DNA from: DASPPK01 sp041479575
Lineage (GTDB): Archaea; Thermoproteota; Bathyarchaeia; Bathyarchaeales; Bathycorpusculaceae
Assembly (NCBI GenBank): GCA_041479575.1
Contig: JBGOYH010000006.1
Span: forward strand, 1-32,812
Direction: 5' to 3'
Length of the DNA: 32,812 bases
Position 1 is the first letter of the stretch, and every line of letters starts with the position of its first letter. Shown here piece by piece: positions 6,832 to 15,231 of this stretch. The notes under the pieces are model-generated. The model was not told the DNA's origin and searched no databases. It was given only the letters and a program-made list of their open reading frames with translations. The position numbers and the translations under genes are program-made.

Positions 6832-8349
6832 TCATTGCTTCGCTAGATGCATGCGCCAGCTTAATGTCATAGTCTTTGGGTGTGATGCTTTTACTTCGTC
6901 CAGACGCGAAACGGCGGTGTTGTGTGGTGCTTTAAGGACCACATCTGGATTTGTGTACGCTTCTTCGCATATCTTCCGCATGGTCTCAATGAAGTGGTCC
7001 ATCTCTTCTTTCTCAAACGTTTCCGTTGGCTCTATCATCAATGCTTCATCAACTATGAGTGGAAAATAGATCGTTGGCGCATGAAAACCGTAGTCGAGCA
7101 GACGCTTTGCAATATTTAGGGCTGAGACTCCAGTTTGATCTTTGAGAGGTTTGGCGCTGATGACGCATTCGTGTTTTCTAGGTGTATTTGTGTCGTATGG
7201 AAGGGTCAAACCCTTGATCTGCTGCAGCTTCTTCATCAGATAGTTAGCGTTCAACACTGAGACTTCGGCTGCTTCCTTCAACCCCTCACATCCCATGCTC
7301 AATATGTAGGCGTAGGCCCTCAGCAAAACGGCAGTATTTCCGTAGAAGCCCTTCATTTTTCCAATACTGTTCGGCCTCTCATAGTCCAATCGGTACGCGT
7401 CTCCGTCATAGACAATTCGCGGAACCGGCAAGAACTTGGCCAAATCCTTTGAGACCCCAACTGGGCCAGCCCCTGGACCGCCACCCCCATGAGGAGTGCT
7501 GAAAGTTTTGTGAATGTTAATGTGAACTATGTCGAAACCCATGTCCGCGGGTCTCGCCTTACCAAGCAGCGGGTTCAAGTTTGCCCCATCATAATACAGT
7601 AGGCCTCCTGTCTCATGAACGATCTTGGCTATTTCATCAATGTTCTTTTCAAACAACCCCAGAGTATTGGGATTCGTGAGCATGAGGCCTGCCGTCTTTT
7701 CTGAAACAGCCGATTTCAAAGCCTCCACGTCTATGCAGCCGTCGTTGTCCGATGGGATGACAACTACACTGAATCCTGCCATCGCAGCGCTCGCCGGGTT
7801 CGTGCCATGTGCAGAATCGGGAACAATCACTTCTGTCCTTTTCTCACATTCACCATTCGACTTGAGGCATGCGTGCATTAACAGGGTGCCTAGAAGCTCG
7901 CCATGAGCTCCAGCGGCAGGCTGCAAGCACACCTCATAGGTTCCCGTTATCTCGCTGAGCCAGCGCTCAAGTCTGAAAAGGATTTCAAGCACGCCTTGTA
8001 CAGTGCTTTCGTCTTGATACGGATGGACAAGACCTAGCGATGGCAATCCTGCCAGCGATTCATTGACCTTCGGATTGTACTTCATTGTGCAACTTCCAAG
8101 CGGATAGAACCCTGAATCGACGCCGTAGTTCATTTCCGAAAGACGTAGGAAGTGTCGGTTGACCTCGACCTCTGAAAGCTCTGGAAGACTAATCTTTCTT
8201 GTTCTTTGCATGTTTTTCGGAACAAGAACGTTTACGTCGCCTACGACTTCTTTGACCTGCGTCTCAACGCTTGGTACAGTATGTCCTCTTCGTCCTGTCC
8301 TTCCGAGATTGAAGATTACTGGTTCATTCCAACTTGCCTGTTTGTACAT
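6832..8349 (-). CDS. gcvPB: Glycine dehydrogenase (decarboxylating) subunit 2
   Basis: The 505-residue protein is the C-terminal half of the split P-protein of the glycine cleavage system. It carries the pyridoxal-phosphate lysine in HINIHKTFSTPHGGGGPGAG, preceded by the substrate-site GANLNPLLGKARPADMGFDI, and the N-terminal SEMNYGVDSGFYPLGSCTMK. With GcvPA it decarboxylates glycine and passes the aminomethyl group to H-protein lipoamide. The ATG lies seven bases after the gcvPA stop, with AGGTGA just inside the gcvPA 3' end, so the two are co-translated. No gcvH or gcvT is in the window. In an anaerobic archaeon the system may work in reverse or feed C1 units to a tetrahydropterin pool. The last 15 or so residues exceed the core family. 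Confidence 0.97.
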   Translation of the reverse strand: MYKQASWNEPVIFNLGRTGRRGHTVPSVETQVKEVVGDVNVLVPKNMQRTRKISLPELSEVEVNRHFLRLSEMNYGVDSGFYPLGSCTMKYNPKVNESLAGLPSLGLVHPYQDESTVQGVLEILFRLERWLSEITGTYEVCLQPAAGAHGELLGTLLMHACLKSNGECEKRTEVIVPDSAHGTNPASAAMAGFSVVVIPSDNDGCIDVEALKSAVSEKTAGLMLTNPNTLGLFEKNIDEIAKIVHETGGLLYYDGANLNPLLGKARPADMGFDIVHINIHKTFSTPHGGGGPGAGPVGVSKDLAKFLPVPRIVYDGDAYRLDYERPNSIGKMKGFYGNTAVLLRAYAYILSMGCEGLKEAAEVSVLNANYLMKKLQQIKGLTLPYDTNTPRKHECVISAKPLKDQTGVSALNIAKRLLDYGFHAPTIYFPLIVDEALMIEPTETFEKEEMDHFIETMRKICEEAYTNPDVVLKAPHNTAVSRLDEVKASHPKTMTLSWRMHLAKQ

Positions 8350-8356
8350 GCTGCCT

Positions 8357-9769
8357 TCACCTTCTTCCCACTATCTCTTGTAGCGTTTCTGCTAATCGCT
8401 GAATCTCTTCTTGTGAATGGATTTCGGTGACACAGTACAACGCTGTTTGTCCGAGCTCAGGAAACTCGTTTGAGAGGTCTTTCCCGCCTTGAATATGATG
8501 GTCCAGCAGCTTTTTGTTTACATCCTTCACGGTTAGGTTAGCTTGGTCGAAGTTCACTGTGAATTCTTTGAAGTGGGCAGATTTGAAAATTGGTGTTTTG
8601 ACCTTCGGAATTTGTGAAAGGAGGTGCATTGCGTAATTGGCTTTGTAGATTATTGTTTCTCCAAGTTCACGGAAGCCTTGAGGTCCCAGTAAAGCCATGT
8701 AAACTGCAGATGCCACAGCGCACAAGGCTTCGTTAGTGCATATGTTTGAAGTTGCTTTCTCACGTCTTATGTGTTGCTCACGTGTCTGCATAGTCATACA
8801 AAAGCCTTGTTTGCTGTTGTCTTGAGTTGTTGTCAGCCCGATTATTCTTCCTGGCATCTGTCTGATCAACGTCATGTCGTCATGGCAAGCCATGATTCCC
8901 AGCAGGGGACCTCCAAAATTCATTGCGTTTCCAAGCGGTTGGGCTTCACCTATCACTATGTCTGCGTCATATTCACCTGGAGGTTTCAACACTCCAAGAG
9001 ACGTTGGGTCGACGCCTGCTATTAGGAGCGCATTTTTCGCGTGGGCTTCTTTGCTTATCTCTTCAACCTGCGTCTCAATGAACCCTAGGTATGAGGGGTT
9101 TTCAACGTAGACTGCGGCGGTTTTGTCTGAAATTTTGCTTTTCAAGTCGTTGAGGTCTAACTGTCCAGTTTCTGTCTGATACTTCACTTGCTTGACCTTG
9201 ATTCCGGCTGGGTCAATATAGACCTTTAACGCTGATGCTCTCTCTGGGTGAATGATTTCTGGGATCAGGATTTCATTTCTTCCCTTGACCCTTGCAGCCA
9301 TACGCGCGGCTTCGCCCAAAGCTGAGGCCCAGTCATACATTGAGCAGTTTGCCACCGTCATGCCTGTTAGCTCACAGATCATGCTTTGATACTCGAACAG
9401 CGCTTGCAGCAAACCTTGCGAGATTTCAGGCTGATAGGGCGTGTAAGCTGTAAGGAGTTCACTGCGTCGAACAATCTCTTCTACAACTGCTGGAACATAA
9501 TGCGGCCAACAACCCGCGCCCAAGAAGACTGACATGCTTTTGTTTGTCTCGTTTTTTGAGAGCAAGCATTCGACGTGCTTTCTGACTTCAAACTCAGACA
9601 AGCCTGTTTCAGGGAGGTCGAGCTTCTTCTTAAGCAGGAATTTTTCCGGAATGTCCTTGTACAGTTCATCAATTTGCTTGACGCCTATTTCGCGCATCAT
9701 TTCCTGTTTAATCTCTGGGACAGAATTTGGAATGTACGGATGACTGGGCTTGCCCACATGTCTCACCAT
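8357..9769 (-). CDS. gcvPA: Glycine dehydrogenase (decarboxylating) subunit 1
   Basis: The 470-residue protein is the N-terminal half of the split P-protein; it forms the heterodimer with GcvPB. Recognisable segments are the N-terminal HPYIPNSVPEIKQEMMREIG, SVFLGAGCWPHYVPAVVEEI, TAYTPYQPEISQGLLQALFE, NCSMYDWASALGEAARMAAR and TREQHIRREKATSNICTNEA. It lacks the PLP lysine, as expected for this subunit. The ATG at 9769 has no clear SD; a TAAAAAAGCTTAAAG element 30-45 bases upstream on the minus strand is a reasonable TATA region and implies a short leader. It is the promoter-proximal gene of the gcvPA-gcvPB pair. Identity is clear. Confidence 0.97.
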   Translation of the reverse strand: MVRHVGKPSHPYIPNSVPEIKQEMMREIGVKQIDELYKDIPEKFLLKKKLDLPETGLSEFEVRKHVECLLSKNETNKSMSVFLGAGCWPHYVPAVVEEIVRRSELLTAYTPYQPEISQGLLQALFEYQSMICELTGMTVANCSMYDWASALGEAARMAARVKGRNEILIPEIIHPERASALKVYIDPAGIKVKQVKYQTETGQLDLNDLKSKISDKTAAVYVENPSYLGFIETQVEEISKEAHAKNALLIAGVDPTSLGVLKPPGEYDADIVIGEAQPLGNAMNFGGPLLGIMACHDDMTLIRQMPGRIIGLTTTQDNSKQGFCMTMQTREQHIRREKATSNICTNEALCAVASAVYMALLGPQGFRELGETIIYKANYAMHLLSQIPKVKTPIFKSAHFKEFTVNFDQANLTVKDVNKKLLDHHIQGGKDLSNEFPELGQTALYCVTEIHSQEEIQRLAETLQEIVGRR

Positions 9770-9925
9770 TGTGATTTAGACACTAGATTGTGGAGCCTTC
9801 TTTAAGCTTTTTTAGCCTTTTCTTGAAAGAAGTTCCAAGAACAAAGAGACTAGAACCGTGTTACTTTCTGCAGACAATCATGAAGTGTTCACTGATTCCT
9901 ACGCTGACTGGATTTGTGCAAGTCT

Positions 9926-10708
9926 TCAAATGAGTTTCCCACCAGACCTTCCATGCGTTCGGATACTCCCTAAGAGCCTATTCGTCTCCTTTGGGTGCCC
10001 GCTTGCCAGCCCTTCAAGACCCACCATCTCAAGCACGTCTATCCCTCTCTTTTCGAACGCTTCTCTAATGTCTTCAGGGACGTAGAAGTGGCAGGGAGCA
10101 AATCCGTGACCGCCGTGATAGTCCCCTGTGTCTCTCAGTTTTGGAAAGATTTCGAGTTCCATCTCATACGGCAACCGAACAAGCTCGGTCACAAGAACCG
10201 CAATTCTTCCTATCACCGAGACGAATATTGGCGCCCCTTTCTTCGCGACCCTGATCAACTCATCAACTGCTTTTTCTCTCTCCATTCTATCTAGGACATG
10301 TGACAGTGCTCCGCCTAGGCAGATTACTGCATCAAAAGTCTCGTCTCCGAACCGTGAAAGATCACAGATAGTTCCTTGAGTAACGTGCTTGACACTCTTC
10401 TGTGCTCCTGCTTTTCTGATCTGTCTCTTGGCCACTAACAACAGTTCAGGCGTAAAATCAAGCAAGGCGACATCGTACCCCATTTTCGCAAGTCCGATTG
10501 TGTACCTGCCGGGTCCTCCGCCAGCATCCAGAACATAACCTTTTGGAGGAAGGTACTTTTTGAGATAGGACAATGTAGTGTCGAGTTCCAGTCGATGATA
10601 TGCATCTCTCGTTAGTCTCTTCCATTCTCTCCGATTCATTCCAGAATAGTATTCTTTGACGAGCCTTTCATAACTTTGATTTCCAGAATGAGCAGAAACC
10701 TTTTTCAT
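9926..10708 (-). CDS. SAM-dependent class I methyltransferase
   Basis: The 260-residue cytoplasmic protein has a Rossmann methyltransferase core. Motif I is YVLDAGGGPGRYTIGLAKMG at about residues 58-77, followed by the acidic loop DVALLDFTPELL and motif post-I/IV around DAVICLGGALSHVLDR. A C-terminal half of about 100 residues would form the substrate cap and includes FYVPEDIREAFEKRGIDVLE, a common end element in this subfamily. The substrate is not evident. It starts 32 bases after the CobO gene on the same strand, so the two are probably cotranscribed. A role in cofactor or quinone-like methylation is possible but unsupported. Family high confidence, function low. Confidence 0.88.
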   Translation of the reverse strand: MKKVSAHSGNQSYERLVKEYYSGMNRREWKRLTRDAYHRLELDTTLSYLKKYLPPKGYVLDAGGGPGRYTIGLAKMGYDVALLDFTPELLLVAKRQIRKAGAQKSVKHVTQGTICDLSRFGDETFDAVICLGGALSHVLDRMEREKAVDELIRVAKKGAPIFVSVIGRIAVLVTELVRLPYEMELEIFPKLRDTGDYHGGHGFAPCHFYVPEDIREAFEKRGIDVLEMVGLEGLASGHPKETNRLLGSIRTHGRSGGKLI

Positions 10709-10740
10709 TTTCTTTCCAGCCAGGGCTTTTTTCTGAGGGT

Positions 10741-11265
10741 CTAGTACTGTATTCCTTCTGTTGTGACCATTGTCTTCGGCGATTTTATGTCGTTGACCTC
10801 ATTCACGAAGTCTGCTTTATCCTGCAGTTCTTTGGGGGCGAACCTTCCAGTCAAAACAACGTCAGTGCCTTTTGGAATCCTGTCAAGAAACTGAAGGACC
10901 TCTCTCACATCTAAAAGCTGGCAATACACGGCCAGGTTGATTTCGTCCAAAATGAGAAGAGCAGGCTTTTTTTCTTTGGTGACCTTTTCGGCAAATTTAA
11001 GGGCCTTTTCAGCTAGTTTCTTGTCCTCGTCGCCTAGGTTGCCTAGTCCCACCCAGCCTTGGCGTCCGAACTGGTAAATCTCATAATAGGGTGCAAGCAT
11101 TTTCTGGACCTTGTACTCGCCTGTGTTTTTCCACCATTTCAGGAACTGGATTATGAGAACCTTATGCCCGTGCCCAATTGAGCGCAAAGCTAAGCCTAGA
11201 GCATTTGTGGTTTTTCCAGCACCCGTGCCGGTGTACAAGTATATGTAACCCATCATTGCCCCCAT
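10741..11265 (-). CDS. cobO: Corrinoid (cob(I)alamin) adenosyltransferase, CobO/BtuR family
   Basis: The 174-residue protein transfers the adenosyl group of ATP to the cobalt of reduced corrinoids. The unusual P-loop typical of the family is at the N-terminus: YIYLYTGTGAGKTTNALGLA. Also visible are GHGHKVLIIQFLKWW, the Walker-B-like PALLILDEINLAVYCQLLDV and the C-terminal DVVLTGRFAPKELQDKADFV. Three ATGs are possible (11265, 11256, 11253); homologues usually begin three or four residues before 'YIYLYTG', favouring 11253 or 11256. It is the first gene of a pair with the downstream methyltransferase. Corrinoid use agrees with C1 metabolism of the Wood-Ljungdahl or methyltransferase type in this lineage. 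The gene is divergent from the translation operon. Confidence 0.93.
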   Translation of the reverse strand: MGAMMGYIYLYTGTGAGKTTNALGLALRSIGHGHKVLIIQFLKWWKNTGEYKVQKMLAPYYEIYQFGRQGWVGLGNLGDEDKKLAEKALKFAEKVTKEKKPALLILDEINLAVYCQLLDVREVLQFLDRIPKGTDVVLTGRFAPKELQDKADFVNEVNDIKSPKTMVTTEGIQY

Positions 11266-11402
11266 AGATGTTGTTTGTTATGTTTGTTTTTATCATTTTC
11301 GAATGTAGACCCGCGCTGGACAAAATTTTGCGGATCACTCGATTCCGGAATATATCGCCTCTTGACCTATGTCGAAAAAAGAAAACGAATACGCGCTAAA
11401 GT

Positions 11403-11410
11403 CTTTAATA
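11403..11410 (+). promoter_or_regulatory. TATA box of the translation operon
   Basis: CTTTAATA with an A-rich BRE-like stretch just upstream lies 37-44 bases before the ATG at 11447, placing transcription start near 11435. This fits a short-leader archaeal promoter driving the aIF2-beta operon away from the divergent corrinoid adenosyltransferase gene. Confidence 0.55.
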
Positions 11411-11446
11411 GTATAGTGCGTTTTGTTTCTTCTGGAGAATTCAAAG

Positions 11447-11857
11447 ATGGAATACGATTACGATACGTTGCTCAAGAGGGCGCGAACTCAACTTCCAGAA
11501 GTAGGTTCGAAACGTGAACGCTTGGAGCTACCTAGGCTAAACTATGCAAGAATAGGCATGCGAACCGTGATCTTTAATTTCAAAGAGATTGCCGACGCTT
11601 TGGGCCGTGACTCACAACATTTGCTCAAATACTTAACAGGCGAGATGGCTACAGCCGCAACAATCCAGGGTTCAAGGGTTATCTTCCAAGGGAAGTTTTC
11701 AGAAGACACCTTTCATAGACTGATGGAACGATACTTGGAAACTTTTGTCGTATGCCCTGTCTGTAAACGCCCTGACACGAAAATTGTGAAAGAGAAGCGT
11801 CTCTCGTTCTTGGTCTGTGAAGCTTGTGGAGCAAAATCGTCAATCAAGCAACTGTAA
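11447..11857 (+). CDS. eif2b: Translation initiation factor aIF2 subunit beta
   Basis: The 136-residue protein is the beta subunit of the heterotrimeric factor that delivers initiator tRNA to the small ribosomal subunit. It has the N-terminal helix YDTLLKRARTQLPE, the central alpha/beta domain with ELPRLNYA and RTVIFNFKEIADALGRD, and the C-terminal zinc ribbon with CPVCKRPDT and CEACGA (Cys pairs at about 105/108 and 124/127). Its length is normal for archaea. I chose ATG at 11447 (MEYDYDTLLK), preceded by TCTGGAGAATT, rather than an upstream in-frame start, because homologues start here. It leads a five-gene plus-strand operon of translation and ribosome-assembly genes. Very secure. Confidence 0.96.
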   Translation: MEYDYDTLLKRARTQLPEVGSKRERLELPRLNYARIGMRTVIFNFKEIADALGRDSQHLLKYLTGEMATAATIQGSRVIFQGKFSEDTFHRLMERYLETFVVCPVCKRPDTKIVKEKRLSFLVCEACGAKSSIKQL

Positions 11858-11869
11858 GAGTGTCTAGTA

Positions 11870-12166
11870 TTGGAAGTGTACATGAATCTCAAAAAGATCG
11901 GCAGAAACGTTCTCCTTTGTATGTGCGACACTGAAATTCTCGGGAAGACTCTTCGTGAGGATAAAATAGTCTTCTGTGTCAAGGAGGATTTCTACAAAGG
12001 CGCCAGAGTGAATATTGAAGAAGCGGTGTCGCTGATAGAGTCATCGACAATGGTGAACATGGTAGGCAAGAACGTTGTGAAGAAAGCGATAGAAAGAGGC
12101 TATGTGCATCCAGAGGCAGTGTTGCACATAGAAGGCGTTCCGCATGCTCAAATAGTCAAGCTGTAG
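11870..12166 (+). CDS. DUF424 protein
   Basis: The 98-residue archaeal protein belongs to DUF424, typically encoded next to aIF2-beta and aIF1A. It shows LLCMCDTEILGKTLREDKIV, EDFYKGARVNIEEAVSLIES, NMVGKNVVKKAIERGYVHPE and the terminal GVPHAQIVKL, all family landmarks. The TTG at 11870 gives an N-terminus MEVYMNLKK that matches the M-x-V-Y start of homologues better than the internal ATG at 11882, so I take TTG. It begins 12 bases after the aIF2-beta stop. Function is unestablished; the constant linkage suggests a role in translation or ribosome maturation. Confidence 0.92.
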   Translation: MEVYMNLKKIGRNVLLCMCDTEILGKTLREDKIVFCVKEDFYKGARVNIEEAVSLIESSTMVNMVGKNVVKKAIERGYVHPEAVLHIEGVPHAQIVKL

Positions 12167-12247
12167 GGTCGAATAGTCTTCATACTTGAACATAGTTTTA
12201 AAAGGAAGAATCATTAACCATGTACATAATGCATTAGAGGTGCTTGA

Positions 12248-12553
12248 TTGGGTAAGAAAAAGGTCCTGTCGGAACAAGAACTGAACAAGGTGGTGCTGCC
12301 TTCTGCGAACGATATTTTTGGCGTGGCAGTGAAACTGCTCGGTTACGACCGTGTACTCGTCAAATGTCAGGATGGACATGAAAGATTATGCCGTATTCGC
12401 GGCAAGATGAAAAGACGCGTTTGGATACGTGAAGGGGATATTGTTCTAGTTTCCCCATGGGATTTTCAGACTGACAAGCGTGGCGATCTGATCTGGCGCT
12501 ACACAAGAGCGCAGGCAGAACAGCTTCGCAGAGACGGCCACGTCACAATCTAA
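12248..12553 (+). CDS. eif1a: Translation initiation factor aIF1A
   Basis: The 101-residue S1-like OB-fold protein binds the ribosomal A site during initiation. Landmarks are the basic N-terminus MGKKKVLSEQELNKVVLPSA, GVAVKLLGYDRVLVKCQDGH, the strand CRIRGKMKRRVWIREGDIVL and VSPWDFQTDKRGDLIWRY. The start is TTG at 12248, in TTG-GGT-AAG-AAA-AAG; an AGAGGTGCTTGA ribosome-binding region lies just upstream. It sits 81 bases after DUF424, and a TTTTAAAAGG element in that gap could act as an internal promoter. Identity is very secure. Confidence 0.96.
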   Translation: MGKKKVLSEQELNKVVLPSANDIFGVAVKLLGYDRVLVKCQDGHERLCRIRGKMKRRVWIREGDIVLVSPWDFQTDKRGDLIWRYTRAQAEQLRRDGHVTI

Positions 12554-12583
12554 TTCTTTGTGTTCAATCGACTGGAAGTTCTT

Positions 12584-13381
12584 ATGACTTTTCGTAAAAA
12601 TGTTGACAAGAGATTGCTCGAACATGAGAAGTCGTACGAGAAAGACCAGTTGATGAAGGAGAAGCGAAGCGAAGAGTACGAGGTTTTAGAAGAAGTTTTC
12701 GATCGGTCCACACTAATGGTAGTATATGACTTCATGAAGAAAGGAACGATCGACGAGATTCACGGTGTAGTCAGAGCGGGAAAGGAGTCACGTGTTTACT
12801 GGGGAAAAAACAAAGAAGGAAAAGAACTCGCGATAAAAATCTACTTGGTCGTGTCCTCAGAATTCCGCAAGGGATTAGTGAAGTACATTGAAGGAGACCC
12901 AAGATTCCAACGCTTGAAGCATGGCACACGCTCGTTGATTTTCGCATGGGCTCAAAAAGAATTCAAGAATTTGGAACTCGCAACGCGTGCAAGAGTGAGA
13001 GTTCCAAGACCAATAGCGGTCAAAAACAATGTGCTCATCATGGAATTCATAGGCGAAAACGGTGAGTGTGCCCCGTCGCTTAAGGAGCAATCGCCGAAAC
13101 ACCCCGAGAAAGTGTATAAAGACTTGATGGCCTATTTGGAAAGACTGTACCGCAAAGCGGAACTCGTCCATGGAGATTTGAGCGAATATAACGTAATGAT
13201 ATGGCGAGGACGCACCGTGATTTTTGACGTGTCGCAAGCTGTCCTTTTGGTGCATCCAATGGCCGATTTTCTTCTTCGCAGAGATTTAACCAACATCAAC
13301 AAGTATTTTAGCCGCCTAGGCGTAGAAGTTCCTTCGGTTGATGATTGTTACAAGAGGGTTACTGGTCGTGGCGCGAGCTAA
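12584..13381 (+). CDS. rio1: RIO1-type serine protein kinase
   Basis: The protein, 265 residues from the ATG at 12584, is an atypical kinase involved in final maturation of the small ribosomal subunit. Landmarks are STLMVVYDFMKKGTIDEIHG with the nucleotide loop GVVRAGKESRVYWGKNK, the lysine strand ELAIKIYLV, the catalytic loop ELVHGDLSEYNVMIW and the metal-binding IFDVSQAVLLVHPMA, which has the RIO-specific D of 'FDVSQAV'. A GTG at 12560 would add eight residues; the ATG is preferred because GGAAG lies close upstream. It starts 30 bases after aIF1A and overlaps the following KH gene. Family membership is certain. Confidence 0.95.
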   Translation: MTFRKNVDKRLLEHEKSYEKDQLMKEKRSEEYEVLEEVFDRSTLMVVYDFMKKGTIDEIHGVVRAGKESRVYWGKNKEGKELAIKIYLVVSSEFRKGLVKYIEGDPRFQRLKHGTRSLIFAWAQKEFKNLELATRARVRVPRPIAVKNNVLIMEFIGENGECAPSLKEQSPKHPEKVYKDLMAYLERLYRKAELVHGDLSEYNVMIWRGRTVIFDVSQAVLLVHPMADFLLRRDLTNINKYFSRLGVEVPSVDDCYKRVTGRGAS

Positions 13382-13949
13382 CACTTTCATACGAATCCCC
13401 AAGGAGCGTGTGGGCGTTCTAATCGGCCCAGACGGAAGGACAAAGAAAAGCATTGAGGAAAAACTCTCAGTGGAACTGCAAATTGACGGTGAAGAAGGCG
13501 ATGTCAACATTCTCATGAAGGAAAATGCGGCTGATCCCTCCATGCTTTTCAAGGCAAAAGATGTTGTAACAGCTCTCGGTAGAGGCTTTTCGCCAGAACA
13601 CGCTTTTCGACTGATCCGCGACGAAGAAGCTGTTCTGGACATGCTGGATCTGAGGGCTATCTTTGAAAAATCCGAGGCGGACATCAAACGGGTGAAGGGT
13701 CGAATCATAGGAATGAACGGCAAAACTCGCACGATCATTGAAGAATTGACAGACGTGCATGTAGCTGTCTATGGACACACTGTGGCAATAATTGGGACGA
13801 TGGAACAGGTTCAGGTTGCCCGTGAGGCAATAGAAATGCTGATCAAGGGCAGCATGCACGGCACAGTCTACCGGTTTCTGCATAGAAAACGCAGAGAACT
13901 CAAAAAGAAGATGCCCGAATTATGGGAAAAGCCCCGTGAAGAACAATGA
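13368..13949 (+). CDS. KH-domain ribosome-biogenesis protein (aDim2/Pno1/Krr1-like)
   Basis: The protein, about 193 residues, has two KH RNA-binding domains. The first is FIRIPKERVGVLIGPDGRTK (GPDG loop), and the second contains KRVKGRIIGMNGKTRTIIEE (GMNG loop) followed by VHVAVYGHTVAIIGTMEQVQ. This is the archaeal Dim2/Pno1 arrangement; the protein binds near the 3' end of 16S rRNA and works with RIO1 and Nob1. The GTG at 13368 has GAGGG about ten bases upstream and overlaps the RIO1 stop by 14 bases. Earlier in-frame starts at 13338 (TTG) and 13341 (ATG) would add about ten residues. It is the last gene of the operon. Start uncertain, function well supported by family and context. Confidence 0.93.
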   Translation: MARANTFIRIPKERVGVLIGPDGRTKKSIEEKLSVELQIDGEEGDVNILMKENAADPSMLFKAKDVVTALGRGFSPEHAFRLIRDEEAVLDMLDLRAIFEKSEADIKRVKGRIIGMNGKTRTIIEELTDVHVAVYGHTVAIIGTMEQVQVAREAIEMLIKGSMHGTVYRFLHRKRRELKKKMPELWEKPREEQ

Positions 13950-14143
13950 AGTCACCCAGAGCTTTCTTCGGTAGAGGCGCATTCTGAGTAGCATCATTTG
14001 AAAAAATGGTTAATATTCCTGATGCAATAACAACGCTCGTATACAAAAGCATCGCCGAGAATCACTGTTCCGACGCTTTTCAAATCTCACTGAAGTTGAA
14101 GCAAGAGCAGCTTTGCTGTTTTCAAATGAACAAGGAATTGCAC

Positions 14144-14452
14144 CTACTTGAACTCCGCTTTCCGACGGAGGATCAGTAAGGTCCCTGACAACGGAGCAAT
14201 GAAGTCAGGTAAGAAGTAATAGAGGACAGAATACAAAGGCTTGTATTCTGGCATGATCATTGACGTAATCCAAACACCTGCTCCTGAAAGCGTACAAAGC
14301 ACAGCTAAGATCACAGTTGGCCGATGACTCTTCCGCGCAAACACGAGTGTAGCAGCGGCCAAGCCGAACAAGAACCCGGCCAGACAAAGACCTGTCAGGA
14401 TTTGGTCGTATAAGAACCATTTCTGAGCGATTAGAGGAGGGTACGCGCGCAA
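14144..14452 (-). CDS. Small multi-span membrane protein
   Basis: The 102-residue ORF has about four hydrophobic stretches: LTGLCLAGFLFGLAAATLVF, VILAVLCTLSGAGVWITSMI, a segment around YSVLYYFLPDFIAPL and a short end before the basic RRKAEF terminus. Positive residues (ARKSHR, RRK) fall between helices as the positive-inside rule predicts, which favours a genuine gene. The start would be TTG at 14452; there is no in-frame ATG and no good SD. No family is recognised. It lies in a stretch with other broken genes, so it may itself be a truncated copy missing its 5' end. Confidence 0.4.
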   Translation of the reverse strand: MRAYPPLIAQKWFLYDQILTGLCLAGFLFGLAAATLVFARKSHRPTVILAVLCTLSGAGVWITSMIMPEYKPLYSVLYYFLPDFIAPLSGTLLILRRKAEFK

Positions 14453-14640
14453 AGAGCCTAGCTTTCCGAAGTCCTATCAGACATTCATCGCGCAAGTTGC
14501 CGCTTTCTCATTGTCGCTGCTGATAATTGTCGTCTGGGATCTCCCAACAAGAATCCGGTTAAACAAGCTGGAAAGGCATGAACGTCGCACGTCCCAGATT
14601 GTTACGGCAAGGTCCAAACTGAAATCTACTGTGCATTGAA
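14427..14640 (+). pseudogene. C-terminal fragment of a membrane protein
   Basis: A plus-strand frame follows a TGA at about 14424 and runs to TGA at 14638-14640 without any start codon. It encodes a hydrophobic helix (IAQVAAFSLSLLIIVVWDLP) followed by a basic tail (TRIRLNKLERHERRTSQIV). A membrane span with such a tail is typical of a protein C-terminus, so this may be a remnant. It overlaps the opposite-strand ORF 14144-14452 by 26 bases. No family recognised; chance openness cannot be excluded. Confidence 0.25.
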
Positions 14641-14700
14641 CTTAACGAAATTATGACATAGGTGCAAGCTGACGTTTGCAGCGCGACTTTCTGTTGGATT

Positions 14701-14718
14701 CTGAATATATATTTTCAG
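14701..14718 (+). promoter_or_regulatory. AT-rich near-palindrome with TATA core
   Basis: CTGAATATATATTTTCAG has 5-base inverted arms (CTGAA/TTCAG) around a TATATAT core, a strong TATA box. Transcription would begin near 14735, about 50 bases before the ATG at 14784. The near symmetry could also be a repressor site. Confidence 0.4.
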
Positions 14719-14783
14719 TCCGAATTTTCGGTTCTGAATTGTTATTAAGATTCAAGATAAAACACGGATCAAAGGAAGAGGCA

Positions 14784-14960
14784 ATGGCTCTACGGAAGAG
14801 AGTTCTGATAGCCGTTCTAGTAGTAGCTTTGATAGCATTTGCCATAGTGCTGACGGTTGCTAGTGTTCTAGCACTTCTACAATCGAGTGTAACTGTCCCG
14901 AGCAGCGGACATATCGGTATGGGGTTCGTGCTGAAAAAGAGCCTATCAATCCTGTTTTGA
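14784..14960 (+). pseudogene. Truncated secreted-protein gene (signal anchor only)
   Basis: From ATG 14784, preceded by AAAGGAAGAGG, the frame encodes 58 residues. Residues 1-34 are a signal anchor with a basic start (MALRKRVLIAVLVVALIAFA) followed by LLQSSVTVPSSG, the mature-end pattern with which many exported glycoside hydrolases and surface proteins of these archaea begin. The frame then ends after an uncharacteristic segment (GFVLKKSLSILF). It looks like the 5' end of a larger exported protein lost by frameshift or deletion. A genuine 58-residue secreted peptide is an alternative. Confidence 0.4.
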
Positions 14961-15231
14961 TTGGCATTGCTTCACATCAGTGAAAAAAAGGCTGTGTTCA
15001 GTTCTCGTCAAAGCTCAGGTGCGGCTAGAGACAAATTTGTTATCAGTTCATGGTTTTAATGCTCACTCCGGGCTCGTTGCGAACCCGAAGAGAGCATCAG
15101 CGGTGCTCAGCACTCAAGATCACAATCATTCTGAATTCATGGGGGCCAGAGTCTTCATCGCCCGCTATGGAAAACTAAAAGTAGCTCAGATAAAAAGCTT
15201 ATAGGAGTTGTAAGAGGTGCAGTGAGGGGTT

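Noticed and set aside
5286..14054. GTATACAAAAGCATC occurs at about 5287 and 14040 with some flanking similarity.
   Set aside because: A 15-base repeat is expected about once by chance in 33 kb, and the flanks match only weakly; no common gene or structure was seen.
14980..15204. A plus-strand 74-codon frame before UPF0282.
   Set aside because: No SD, no motif and mixed composition; it lies in the decay zone and may be chance.
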